Source of the DNA: Dipodascopsis uninucleata var. uninucleata
Taxonomy: Eukaryota > Ascomycota > Lipomycetes > Lipomycetales > Lipomycetaceae
Reading direction: 5' to 3'
NCBI GenBank assembly: GCA_030568195.1
Contig: JAJLTO010000009.1
Location: 310,001-374,000 of the forward strand
Length of the DNA stretch: 64,000 bases
The position numbers and the translations under genes are program-made. This document shows, one piece after another, positions 1 to 11,112 of the stretch; position 1 is the stretch's first letter, and the number at the start of each line of letters is the position of its first letter. Under the pieces are notes generated by a model, which was not told the origin of the DNA, made no database searches, and was given only the letters and a program-made list of their open reading frames with translations.

Positions 1-1
1 T

Positions 2-3000
2 CTTTCAACTGAGCGTCACCCAGACCTCGTTTTCTACAACAGCGCTCACGAACAGAATCTTGAAGATGATAGGCTTTCTCCTGATCAGATTGGACGTGCC
101 GAAGCGACATTGACAAATGATGGCGAATATAATGATGGTGAACCCCTAAATGCTACAAAAGAGCAGATTGATAATAACAGCGATGTGAAGGATGATAACA
201 GTGAACCTTGGACTGCAGATTCAGAGATCTTGAATGTCAATTTAGAGTTAAATGCAGGCTCATATGCAGAAACCACAGATAATATAGATCAGCAGTATAG
301 GAAGGACTTGGACACCGAGGAACAGAATCTGGATCAAAATGAATTTCAATTTGAAGACGGTGAGCACATGCAACATCTGGATCTGGGTTATGAGGACGAT
401 CAGGAAGAGCAAATAGATCGCATCCAGAAAGAGCCGCTTCAACTGCAATTATCGTTCTCTATACCAGCTGATGATACAGTTACGACAATCGAGGATATTC
501 ATGTTACTGATCTAAGTAATCTGGAATATGCGTCTGTTGAGGCAATATGTCATTGTATTGTCTTTGAAAATGATCTTGAATTTGTGAAAGATGCTTTGCT
601 TCTGCTTCCTTTGTGGACTGATTTCGCGTCTGCTCTTGATCGTATTTGCCAATATGCTCTTCTGCAGAATTATTCTATACGAATTGCCTTTGTTATAGAT
701 TTCATGATTGATCGTATGACCTCTTGTCTCTATGATCCTGAAATAAGCAGAGCGTTCCTTGCACTTCTGGAGACTCTTAATTTTCATAGAAATTCTCGAC
801 CGGTTTCTCCTATTACGGCTCCACTTGAGTATGATAGACCACCAACGGATCTTTACGCTCATTGTAGGTCGCATCTTGACATGAAAATGGTGTTTATTAG
901 AACAATCTTGCGTCCATCACATCCACCTAATCAAGAATACGTAGATCAGCTTCGTCATGGATTTACTGCTGACTTCTTGTTGAATGTTGATATAGATTTA
1001 TTGGCTGCTCAAATTCATATATTTGACCTGAATATCTTCAAGTCATGGAGTCCTCTGACAGATTTTAGTCTTCTATATGCTTTGAAGTATTCATCATGTC
1101 GAAAGAATCCACTAATTTTCACCAGTTCTCAACCACATTTCCTTGGATCAACTTTGGTGCACCATATTTTCCCTCAGGTGGGCCAACCACCGTCATTCAC
1201 TTTAGCTTCTGCTCTTCTTTGCCGATGGGTTATTCTGGGTAGTACTTTAAAGCAAAGAGGTGATATGGTGGGTTGGCTCGGTATTGCTACTATTGTATGC
1301 TCTCCTGCAATATCTCGTCTACGGCATGTGTGGTCTTTGACTCCCGCAGATATTATTAGCATTGTTGTTCATGATTGGGCACCTGTAATGTTTGATCTAG
1401 ATCGTCGAATTATTGTTAGTACTGCTTCTCATCGTCGCGAGAGTGCGCATATTCTAGCCCCTGATGGGATAGGCCAGACTTACAGGAAGGAGTCAGTTGT
1501 ACCATTTTTCGGTGATGTCACATTACACTGCTTTGACAAAATCTCTGAATGTGACGAGAAAGAGAGAGAGATTGAGGTGGCTAGTTCCCGCAGTCAACTT
1601 CATGAGATTCTCAAGAGCATTGATCGGTGGGACACTTACATCAGTGGTATCTCTAACACGGATGATATACCGGATATCGCAGAGCAACCGATAGCTGCTT
1701 TTCAAGATTGCTTATACAATATATTTGAGGCTCATATCAATTCTCCGCCAGTTTCTACGTCGAATCTCCTAGAGATGTCTCTTTCATACGAACCAAAAAG
1801 TTCTGGCGTCTATGCGCAATATTATTCTGTTCAACGATCTTCATTATCGACGGGTTCATATGCTGCTCTACTATTTACTGAAGTAATTTCTACCTATAAG
1901 CTGTTTGCTCAGAAGGATGCATTGTCTGCTGGTGGCCTACTATATAGTAAGAAGTCGTCTACTTCTTTAAGATCGAAGGCATCCGCAGAACACCTGTTTG
2001 TGTCTTCTCAGTCACTAAAACAACAGACTTACGACTTTGGAAGTGGAGTGCAACTGAGTAGTAGTGGTCCTTCTCATGGTCATAGTAATTCTGCTGGTTC
2101 AAGGCATCTTCGAAGAGCAAGTTCTTTTCCACCTTCTCGAACAACAATTAATATCACCGGCTATTCAGATCTTGATACTAATAGTCGCAGTCGCGTGGCT
2201 GCTCTTACTAACCGAAGCTTACTTGTTAAAACTGTTCGTGATGTGCTAAATTTGAATGTCACGGTATATAGACTAAACAACGACTTGGTCTTGAAGTCAT
2301 TCAGAGACGAGCAAAATCGATCTTCTAGGTCTTCACGATTGTCGTCTGTTATGATTGAAAATCCTTCTAAGCGAATGAGTAGTGGCTCTAGGCGTTTGTC
2401 AGTTCAAATGCACGCTTCTGCTATCAATCAGTCTGGCTATGACACGAGCTCTAGTGTATCAGAAAATAGAAAATCTTATCCACTGGTAGTTTCAGTGGTT
2501 ACAAAATCTGGTACTTTCGATAGATTGGTTGATATTTTGGTACTTGGCGTTGGTGACTTCAGTTCTAAAGTACATTCGGAAGACCTCTACTATTTACATA
2601 AAGTTGTTGACGGGCAAGCTAGCATTAACATGGATATGGATATCTATACCTCGACATTCTTCGCAACATATCGTAGTTTCTGCTCACCAATGACTTTATT
2701 AGAAGCTCTGTGTGCTAGATTTGTGGGCGCAAAATCTGCTGCAGCTTTTGCAAATAAGGAAAATAGCTTTAAGTATAATGATATATTTCCTGATTGGTTT
2801 GCAAATTCTCATGTTGCAGACGAATTTATTGATCTCCCATACATGGGTCGTATACAAATTGGAATATTAGAGGCTTGCAATCTTTGGACGTCTGAATATT
2901 ACATGGACTTCGTTAATGAAGTGAATATCAGAGACCGCTTTTTGCAATTTTTACAGACAGTGGATAAAGAAACACAAATATGGAAATTACGAGCAACTGA

Positions 3001-5746
3001 AACGGAAGATTTAAGGTACTACGCAGAATCTATTAGTGCATTATCTAGAAAAGTTCGGAAGGCTTTTGTTAGAAAGTCATATCGACCAGTAGATCTTCCG
3101 CTGTCGTCGTTACCGTCGCATCCGATTGGTGGTAGACCGATGAGATTTCCAGATTGTTCCCGAGGAAGTATTGATTACTTCTGTAGTGCCATAGATTCTG
3201 TTGTTGGAAGTTTTATGCGTCAAATTCGCTTGAAAGAGTGGTTGGACGTGGTTGAAATATTTGAAATGCAGACAGTAGATCCACTAAGGTTATTTTCTGA
3301 ACGCAATTTTGTTACCAGCTCTGATGAAGATATCGTGATCCTTGATATTTTTGGCTTCTGCGCAAATCTTCGATCTTCAAAGACTGATGAACTGATGGTG
3401 TCATATCTACCTAAACCTGTTAAGAAGTTGTATGCCTTCAGAATGAACCTTGTTCTCTGGATTACAATGCAAGTTTGTGAACCGACGTTGCGATGTGCTG
3501 TGCGAGTTTCTCGAATGATCACACTACTTTATATTGTGGCTGTTTGCAGACAGCGAATGAATGCAGCGGAATTCTCTCATTCTGTGTCTTCTGGTAGTAG
3601 ACCACCTAGTGTCGTGTCAGATGATTTTAAAAAAAGGACAGAGCCACATTTCATGGTATCTTTTATTGAAAGTGCGGTGGCTGCTGCAATTGTTAGACCA
3701 GAAAGTAGACAGTATGCTGCAGCATGGTTAAATGCAGCTCGTGAATTATATGGTCCGACAATGTCTCAAATAGAGACACTAGAAGAGATTATTCCAAGGT
3801 TATCTACAAAGACTTCAAAATATGTCAGTGCTGAATCTCCGCTTGCAATGAAGCCTCTTATGCCATGTGTTGGATGGGTCTTTGAACGCCTATTTGAGAT
3901 TATATGTTATGTGCCAAACATGGCTGTAGAGAACCCGAAAATGATAAATTTCGACAAGCAAAGATATATTTATAATTTGCTAAGCAATGTTTTGGAAATG
4001 GCGTATAACAATGTTGATTTGACTAATGATCGGCCCAATGAGGATGTATTATTTTCAATATCATCGTCTGAACTTGCGTCTGCTCGTCTCGATAAGCGTC
4101 TTGTTAAAGAGGCAGCCTCAAGAGAGATAAAGGAATTATCGATGAGAGGAAGTAAGAATTTGAAAGTATTCCAAGCTCTTGTTTCTCAAGAGCAAGAAAA
4201 GATTAGAAGAGACTTGCGTCAATGCGAAGCGCTTGACCGTCAATATGGAAGAGATACTTCAAGATATTCTTCTGGATCTCTTCTTTCGCCAACAGGTGCG
4301 TCGGCTAATTCTCCATCTCTTCAACCTTCTTATCCTACAAATCGCTTACGTGTCCCTTCTGCAACTATTGATCGTCGTCCTTCTTCAAGACCTTCGCGGC
4401 TTGGAGGTTTACTACGCGCTGTTAGACCTATCTCGATGGCTTTCACGTCTGGTTGGTCACCGCCTTCACCAGATAGAACTGTTACTTCTAAGTTTGATCT
4501 ACCGGATGCTAACAGCATTGAATCGAAGAATAAGCCTGTGATGATAATCAATTTATTAACGGCTGGCATAAGTGTTCCAGCTGTATCTAAGGGTATGGGA
4601 ATCTTCAAGATTACTAGTGAAGATGGAGGAGAGGTGTTTTTCCAAGCTCCAGATGAAATTGAACTTGAGGAGTGGATGAAATGTTTTGCATACGCTAGGT
4701 CAAATTTAGTGGATAAGTTCTCGCCGTTAAGTGAAGATTCAGGACATGCAAATTCTACAAAGATTTTCGGAGTACCAATTGGTGATCTTTGCCACAGAGA
4801 AAACCAGCTCGTACCATCTGTTGTTGAAATTCTATTACAAGAAATTGAGAGCAGAGGATTAGAAGAAGTTGGTATTTATCGCGTTCCCGGATCGCTGGCG
4901 AGTGTGAACGCATTAAAATACGCTTTTGATTCTGGTATTTCTGTTAGTATGGATGACGAGCGTTGGTTTGATATCAACACTGTGGCTGGCTGTCTCAAGC
5001 TCTACCTTCGTGAGCTTCCTGAACCTCTTTTAACTTATGAGCTGTTTCCTGAATTTATGGCTATCGCAAAGCTACCTACTGAACTAGATCAAATTTTTGA
5101 GTTTATTCGTGTTGTCCGTAAACTTCCTATAAACAATTATTACTTGTTGAAGAGAATCGTCACACACTTGGCTCTGATTTCTAAGCATGGTGATGTGAAC
5201 AAAATGCATGCAGTAAACTTGGCAATTGTATTTTCTATGAGCCTTCTGCCGAATGGCAATCCATTTGCAGCAACATCTGATCTCGGTGCGATCCAGACTG
5301 TCTTACGTGCCATGATTTCGTATCCTGATCGGATTTTCCGGGAAGATTTTGGCGATGATCCTGGAAGTTCAGGCGAATCCTCAATTACGCATTTGAAGTC
5401 GAGGTCATTCATTTCTAACACTTCAAATTTGGCAAAATCTCTTCCTGAATCGGACGATACTCTTGGAACCAAATCTGAGTTTGAGAAAGTGAATGAGTCT
5501 GAGGGACTTTCTGAAGCACCTGACCAAAGAGAAATTGTGAAGCAAAGTTCGTCATTTTTAGCTGGAACTGGATCTGCTAAACAAAGGAAATCAGTTACTG
5601 AAGAGAATGTCTTAGCCTCTGTCGACACAAACTCACAGGATAGAAGGTCAAATCCTATCAATACTAGTGGAATTCAAGCAACACAATCTGTGTATACCGA
5701 CGCAGAGCCTAAGCGTCTTAGCCTCCCGGAGGCTCAATTTCTGTAA
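2..5746 (+). CDS. BEM2: BEM2-like RasGEF-N/PH/RhoGAP protein (5' end outside window)
   Basis: The frame is open from base 2 with no stop upstream of the first TTG, so the gene starts left of the window; at least 1914 residues are present. A RasGEF N-terminal-like segment lies near nt 2580-2780 and a degenerate RasGEF-like region follows. A PH-like segment is near nt 4530-4710, and a RhoGAP domain spans nt 4770-5340 with the arginine finger in GIYRVPGS (nt about 4870) and the helix with YLRELPEPLL. This order matches Bem2 of budding yeasts, which stimulates GTP hydrolysis by Rho1-type GTPases and acts in bud-site and actin organisation at the cell cortex. The N-terminus is acidic and Asn/Glu-rich, and a Ser-rich linker lies before the PH segment. 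No intron is needed over 5.7 kb, unlike most neighbours. Another multidomain RhoGAP is possible, but Bem2 fits best. Confidence 0.9.
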   Translation, partial: LSTERHPDLVFYNSAHEQNLEDDRLSPDQIGRAEATLTNDGEYNDGEPLNATKEQIDNNSDVKDDNSEPWTADSEILNVNLELNAGSYAETTDNIDQQYRKDLDTEEQNLDQNEFQFEDGEHMQHLDLGYEDDQEEQIDRIQKEPLQLQLSFSIPADDTVTTIEDIHVTDLSNLEYASVEAICHCIVFENDLEFVKDALLLLPLWTDFASALDRICQYALLQNYSIRIAFVIDFMIDRMTSCLYDPEISRAFLALLETLNFHRNSRPVSPITAPLEYDRPPTDLYAHCRSHLDMKMVFIRTILRPSHPPNQEYVDQLRHGFTADFLLNVDIDLLAAQIHIFDLNIFKSWSPLTDFSLLYALKYSSCRKNPLIFTSSQPHFLGSTLVHHIFPQVGQPPSFTLASALLCRWVILGSTLKQRGDMVGWLGIATIVCSPAISRLRHVWSLTPADIISIVVHDWAPVMFDLDRRIIVSTASHRRESAHILAPDGIGQTYRKESVVPFFGDVTLHCFDKISECDEKEREIEVASSRSQLHEILKSIDRWDTYISGISNTDDIPDIAEQPIAAFQDCLYNIFEAHINSPPVSTSNLLEMSLSYEPKSSGVYAQYYSVQRSSLSTGSYAALLFTEVISTYKLFAQKDALSAGGLLYSKKSSTSLRSKASAEHLFVSSQSLKQQTYDFGSGVQLSSSGPSHGHSNSAGSRHLRRASSFPPSRTTINITGYSDLDTNSRSRVAALTNRSLLVKTVRDVLNLNVTVYRLNNDLVLKSFRDEQNRSSRSSRLSSVMIENPSKRMSSGSRRLSVQMHASAINQSGYDTSSSVSENRKSYPLVVSVVTKSGTFDRLVDILVLGVGDFSSKVHSEDLYYLHKVVDGQASINMDMDIYTSTFFATYRSFCSPMTLLEALCARFVGAKSAAAFANKENSFKYNDIFPDWFANSHVADEFIDLPYMGRIQIGILEACNLWTSEYYMDFVNEVNIRDRFLQFLQTVDKETQIWKLRATETEDLRYYAESISALSRKVRKAFVRKSYRPVDLPLSSLPSHPIGGRPMRFPDCSRGSIDYFCSAIDSVVGSFMRQIRLKEWLDVVEIFEMQTVDPLRLFSERNFVTSSDEDIVILDIFGFCANLRSSKTDELMVSYLPKPVKKLYAFRMNLVLWITMQVCEPTLRCAVRVSRMITLLYIVAVCRQRMNAAEFSHSVSSGSRPPSVVSDDFKKRTEPHFMVSFIESAVAAAIVRPESRQYAAAWLNAARELYGPTMSQIETLEEIIPRLSTKTSKYVSAESPLAMKPLMPCVGWVFERLFEIICYVPNMAVENPKMINFDKQRYIYNLLSNVLEMAYNNVDLTNDRPNEDVLFSISSSELASARLDKRLVKEAASREIKELSMRGSKNLKVFQALVSQEQEKIRRDLRQCEALDRQYGRDTSRYSSGSLLSPTGASANSPSLQPSYPTNRLRVPSATIDRRPSSRPSRLGGLLRAVRPISMAFTSGWSPPSPDRTVTSKFDLPDANSIESKNKPVMIINLLTAGISVPAVSKGMGIFKITSEDGGEVFFQAPDEIELEEWMKCFAYARSNLVDKFSPLSEDSGHANSTKIFGVPIGDLCHRENQLVPSVVEILLQEIESRGLEEVGIYRVPGSLASVNALKYAFDSGISVSMDDERWFDINTVAGCLKLYLRELPEPLLTYELFPEFMAIAKLPTELDQIFEFIRVVRKLPINNYYLLKRIVTHLALISKHGDVNKMHAVNLAIVFSMSLLPNGNPFAATSDLGAIQTVLRAMISYPDRIFREDFGDDPGSSGESSITHLKSRSFISNTSNLAKSLPESDDTLGTKSEFEKVNESEGLSEAPDQREIVKQSSSFLAGTGSAKQRKSVTEENVLASVDTNSQDRRSNPINTSGIQATQSVYTDAEPKRLSLPEAQFL

Positions 5747-6771
5747 ATCATAAGGACTTCACCGATATAATCATTTTGAATAATATTACCAACTAATCAT
5801 TTCATTTATATATGTCAGAGTGTCTGACCGGATCTTTATATTTTACGACCGTTATGATTATCTTCATTTTTGATTGAAGGCGGCAAATTGACTTAATTAT
5901 CTTCAAAATCCTTTATTTGATCATTATATTTGTCAGTACTAGTATTTTTTCTCTGCTATGTTGTTTGTAACTTTGTGTAAATTGTGCTTTAATTAATTAT
6001 TATTGCAGCAACTTTCTTAGATATTGTTGTTATATTATAATTGTTTCTACGTCATTATCCTTTTATTTTTTTTTTACTTTCTTGCTCTTATCTGAGATAA
6101 CTTATTGATGCTGTTTGCGCAGGCGTAGGCAGGAATATATATTTTAGTTCTATTTGATTTGATTTTCAATTATTCACACATTAACATGTTAATTATAAAT
6201 AATTTTATATCTTGTATTATTTACTTTCTACAGAGATGTGTGGGTAAGCATTTACTACTTATAATCTATAATATATTGTAATACGATCAATTATAAGCAA
6301 ATCGATTTTCTATGCACAAAAGTCGCTATAAAATCTGTAATAGAACGCTAGAAATTCGTGGAGTTGCTGCTCAGAGAAGCTACAAATAGTTGGCAATCGT
6401 CTTCGTTAGCCGACCGTAAGTTAACTGCGCGTATCTCCTAAAATACAAGTATGAGCTATATGAAAAGTTCATTATCATAGCTAAATGCAGTTTCAAAAGG
6501 TCTGATATGTACTATATAAGTAATCTAGGATGTGAACACAATCGACATTTCGCATATTCTGTTAAACTGGAGGAATGATACTTCAATTTCACAAACAGCA
6601 ACTAAAACTATATTTCTCGGGTATCTCATGCATGTACATTGTACTACAAGTACTGATATACGTATCAAACTATAAAATAATATACAATTGCACATAGCGC
6701 ACTAAAATATTGCGATTGTAACAGAAATCCCGATACAAACTATCTCCAGACTTGCTGCGCTATTGAACGAT
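5747..6771. other. Intergenic, convergent 3' flanks of BEM2 and MER3
   Basis: This is AT-rich sequence between two convergent genes. No open frame of note, tRNA or repeat is visible. It presumably holds both 3' UTRs and poly(A) signals. Confidence 0.6.
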
Positions 6772-9700
6772 TTAAGGTATAATAGAGCTGGGTAGATGAG
6801 TATCGGAACGGATCTTTTTAGACTGTCTAGAATGAGAGTGGCTCCCTATAGTTCTCAGTGTATCACTCCTCGAAGAACTAATCTTACTAGGGATATTATC
6901 TATTATAGGCATGTCATTATGGCTGACACCTAAAGAGTCAGCATAAGCAACGTCATCGCTATCATTCTTTGTCAAATCCTCTATTTCTACCATTGATCTC
7001 CAGTCTCTTTTGGTAGGAGTAACAGTATCAATCGATGGATAACAGTCTCGGTCTGGTGATGAAGGGAGAGTAGTATTTGGAAAATGTTCGGAACTGGTAT
7101 TCACAGTCATGGGGGTATACATTGCAGAAGTATGGACAGTATTATGTTGTTCACTGAATGATGCTTCTTCGTCTGACAAACTTATACTAGATAGGTTATC
7201 AATCATAAGAAATTCCGCGTTAACTTGTAAACTATTATAGCCCTTTCTGTTGGATGCTAATACTTCATTAATATCGGGGCATGACGATAGATTTTCAGAA
7301 CCTAGAGACTTAATGTTAATAGACTTAGGACATGCAAATTCACAATAGAACACATACTTGACTCAAAACGAGAGCCACCATGTACTGTAGAATCATCGTA
7401 TACTCCTCTGAGAAAAGCAGTACTATTGCTTTGAAGATCAAGTGGAATTGAGCATTCACTCTCAGTTCCAACTTACTTAAGTTAGTGTTGCTAGTTAACG
7501 AAACAATGGTGAAAGAGAGAAATTATTCTTACCAATCTCGTCGCATGACACGCAACATTTAATCATAGGTAAGCTCAGATCACTTTCCTTCACATGAACC
7601 TCAACTGTAAACTGCTTCGATTCAGTGAATTGACATATACTGAAGAAAAAGGTCAGCAAGATACCCCTTAGGAAAATAATACGATTACTTACAGTGCTCT
7701 TCGATAATCAATAAGATCGCCATTCCCAGATAGGCATATGAAACTTGTCGACAACAGCTTTCGACGATAAAATTTTTGGATCTGCTTATTCGTCAATTTT
7801 ACGGTGACCTCGCATAATACTTTAATAATACCGTCATTAATGCTTTCTGATACTTTTGTTAGAGAAATAGCAAATTGAGGAATTTTATGAAGTTCGGTTA
7901 TATATTTCATTCCACGCCCACGACTTAGACTAAGGTAACTCTCAATTTCCCAGGAGCTTAAACGCGACAAGTCTTTAAAATTGTAAATGTTCTTCTGAAT
8001 AAGTTTCCGCATTGAGACGGGCCCAATTCCTTCTAGCTGCATTAGCATAAATGGGCTATCGTACCAGGTCTCTGCGTGGACAGATGCACTAAATCCTAAC
8101 ACTGCTGTTACAGATATACCATCTTTGACTTGTATTTTACAATCCAGAAGGCAACGCAGCAAACGATGCAGGTGCTGCCATATAATTGATTTATCGCATT
8201 GAAACTGTAAAGTGCACTTATTAATACCATCAAACACAGGAAATTCCAGATGGCCGAGTACAAACTTATAAATTATCATTAACAATCACATTATGAAGCA
8301 CAGAAATACATTGACGCATACCTGTATTATTAAATTGACTTTATCCCAGTATTCTTTAGGATCAGAAATAAGAGAATATTTAAGGTCACTATTGCTTATC
8401 TCTTTATAAAATCGCTTCTCACCGTTACGAAACTTGATTTCTCGGAATTCATGTGATCTTGATATTAATTTTAGCTAATTGTAAGTTAGAGCCATGAATA
8501 GCAAGTTATAGACTAGCAATTGGTACCTACAACATCATCTGAAGTAGAGAGTTTTCGAGAGCTTTTGATATTTCTCATTGTCGGTAATTGCATATAATAC
8601 ATCGCCATAGATTTACCAATAGTAGTAGGATGATATCCACCTCCGTCTGATAGCTCTATCATATCATCATCCATCAGGACTTTGATATTATGTCGACAAA
8701 GACGATCTAAAATTATGTCAATATTTGAAGACAATGACGCAACACTCACCCTGTAATGATTCAAATTTTCTTGAAGCCTGATAAAGAAAAAAGTTGCCTT
8801 AAGCCAAGATTTTGCCGTAGCCAGACTCGTGATTGTCCCGAGACAGATCTCGGCATTCTAGCAGTAAGTCAGAACTTGCAAAACACATATGAGACAAAAT
8901 CATACCAACCATATGCTCAATTAAATTCTTGTGTAGACAACTTTCTACAGGATCACTGTTCTCAAAAAGCTCGTCATATTTGGCTTTGTTGTCTTTTGTT
9001 GTCATAACGACAGCTGTATTAATACATTTTAGTACAGCTCGCATACATTCCAACCGAAACGACCTGTGAATATTACATACCTATACCTGAATTACCAAAC
9101 TGAGGTCTGTTTCTGTTAGCATATCTGATTTCTACAATTCAGTGCTTGAGCACTTACCTTCCAGCTCGTCCTATCATTTGCTTTATATCAGATTCCGAAT
9201 ATTCTTGATCCTGACCATCATACCAAGTGGATGTTCCCTTTATGACGACCAAATGAGCTGGTAGGTTGATCTTGAATGGAAATATTAGCTATTATCACTT
9301 TATTATATATCTTATATAGAGGTCCTACCCCTACTGATAGAGTCGAAGTACAGCAGATAATAAGTATTTTACGCTCCATAAAAAGTGTCTCACAAAGTGT
9401 CCTGTCTGCTAATGAGAGACCTGCATGATGATACACGATACCTCTTTTAGCCAACTGATCAAGTATAGAATCATCAAAAGTCGATGATTTGCTTCCAGGA
9501 ACACTACTATTTCGCTTGAATTGAGCTGTCAGCCATGATTGCGACAGCTGTCTTGCAGTCGATACCGCCATTCTACGAGTTGGACAAAAAATTATAATTG
9601 GCTTGCCATCAAAGTAAATGTCAAGTAGACCAGGAAGCCTAGATCTTGTCAGTAACGCATAATTAATATAGCAACAAACCAGTCTTACTTATCACTATAT

Positions 9701-10614
9701 AACCTATCCAATTGGAAAGTGTTCGCTGCTCGAGGTTGATATGCATGCACCTTGTAATTGAGTTTAACTGATCTATATTCATCACCAAACTCATGAAGTA
9801 CCGCAGGTTCTTCAATAATGAACATTGATTAGCGAGTAAGAAAAAATTTCTCAAGCCACATAATATACACACCATCGCTATCACCTGATCCTTTTGTAAT
9901 CCATTTTGCAATACTAGACGCGTTCGGAATTGTAGCAGATAAAGCTATGATTCTCGTGTGAGGCGAGATTTCTTTCATTCGTGTGACGACAACTTCCAAA
10001 GTTGCTCCTCTTGTGTCTTTTAGAATATGGACTTCATCAACCTTTATTAGAGTTCAATTAGCATTCTTCATCTTACTATGATTTACTAGTAAATTTATTT
10101 CATTTCAAGTCCATTAGTTATAAATAAGGACAAGAAATAGATTATCTCCTACCAATATAAGCTTAACTAATTTCATTAGTCTACTATAGTCTTTCCATCG
10201 CCGAGTAGTAGAATCCCATTTTTCTGGAGTAGTTATAATAATATCAGCATTTCGCACAGTCTCAATCTCTTCTGCAGAAGTGTCGCCTGTTAGAGAAGCA
10301 CATGTCAAAGATATTGTCGAAAAACGCGTTGCCCAATCATGAAATCGCTCATTACACAGTGATTTCGTGGGTGCAATATATACAATCTTGGAGTTAGAAC
10401 TGGCATTATCTATTAATGTCTTTATGATAGCCAGTTCAAACAACACCGTCTTGCCTGAGCCAGTTGGCGACGATATTACAACATTATGATCAGTTTTGTA
10501 TAAACTTGCAAAGCATCTTGATTGCATAGGATTGAACGCGTCAAACGTGAAAAATGATCTGAAATAATCCGGCAATTCAGAAGTACAAAGTATCTGAAAG
10601 CTCGTAGGAACCAT
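6772..10614 (-). CDS. MER3: MER3/HFM1 meiotic DNA helicase, about 14 exons
   Basis: This is a ski2-like 3'-5' DNA helicase that extends recombination intermediates and promotes interfering meiotic crossovers (ZMM pathway). Exon 1 starts at ATG 10614 and carries Walker A SPTGSGKT and APTKSL. Exon 2 (near 10044-9900) has the family-typical DEVH box and the SAT motif. Later exons give YHHAG, the NLPAHLVVIKGT segment and motif VI QMIGRAGR. A winged-helix region follows (8858-8510), then a Sec63 domain with the helix-hairpin-helix LEGIGP (8276-7694). The final exons add a Ser-rich tail of about 250 residues ending at 6772. Motif VI is completed by a 26-nt exon at 9081-9106. Introns are about 50-80 nt with GTAAGT/GTATGT donors. 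The N-terminus before the helicase is only about 20 residues, so an upstream exon may be missing. The DEVH motif separates it from BRR2 and SLH1. Confidence 0.93.
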
Positions 10615-11112
10615 TATGTAGAATTAATTTTATTTAATGCTCAATTGATGTAGTTATTCTTGATGAAAGTGATCAAGTTCTCATCCTTTAGAAGAACTGA
10701 AATTGAAGAGCAGAGCTGAGAGTGTAATATATCACGTGACTACAATACATTTGACCTTCAAAGCTAGCCATGGAAAATTCGGCTATAACTGATATTTGGG
10801 GACTGTTCCGATCATCATTAAAGTAAAGCATCTACGGATATAAAATCAGCAAAAGACGAATAAATACTAGAAGACATTTATTGTAGACCGCAGGCATTTG
10901 AATTTTATACATATAATATTCCCAAGCGCATAAGAGAATAAAAAATCGGACAAATGAGCGAATAATATATATATCACAACGAGGTATTTATTTATATCTT
11001 TATTCTCTCTCTCTCTCTCTCTATGTATCTATGCATATATATATATATATATATTGATACATAGATGCCTTATACATATATAATGATCAGATGTTAGTAA
11101 AGCTTAAAAAGC
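10615..11112. other. MER3 upstream region with microsatellite
   Basis: This lies between the MER3 start and the 3' end of the GT15 gene. It contains a (CT)n/(AT)n microsatellite (separate entry) and no supported gene. Confidence 0.6.
11005..11054. repeat. (CT)n then (AT)n microsatellite
   Basis: About nine CT units (11005-11022) are followed, after a short spacer, by about ten AT units (11035-11054). It lies just past the GT15 stop codon, in the shared spacer with MER3. Confidence 0.9.

Noticed and set aside
4179-4608. Overlapping frames on both strands inside BEM2
   Set aside because: They are shadows of the BEM2 frame without own signals.
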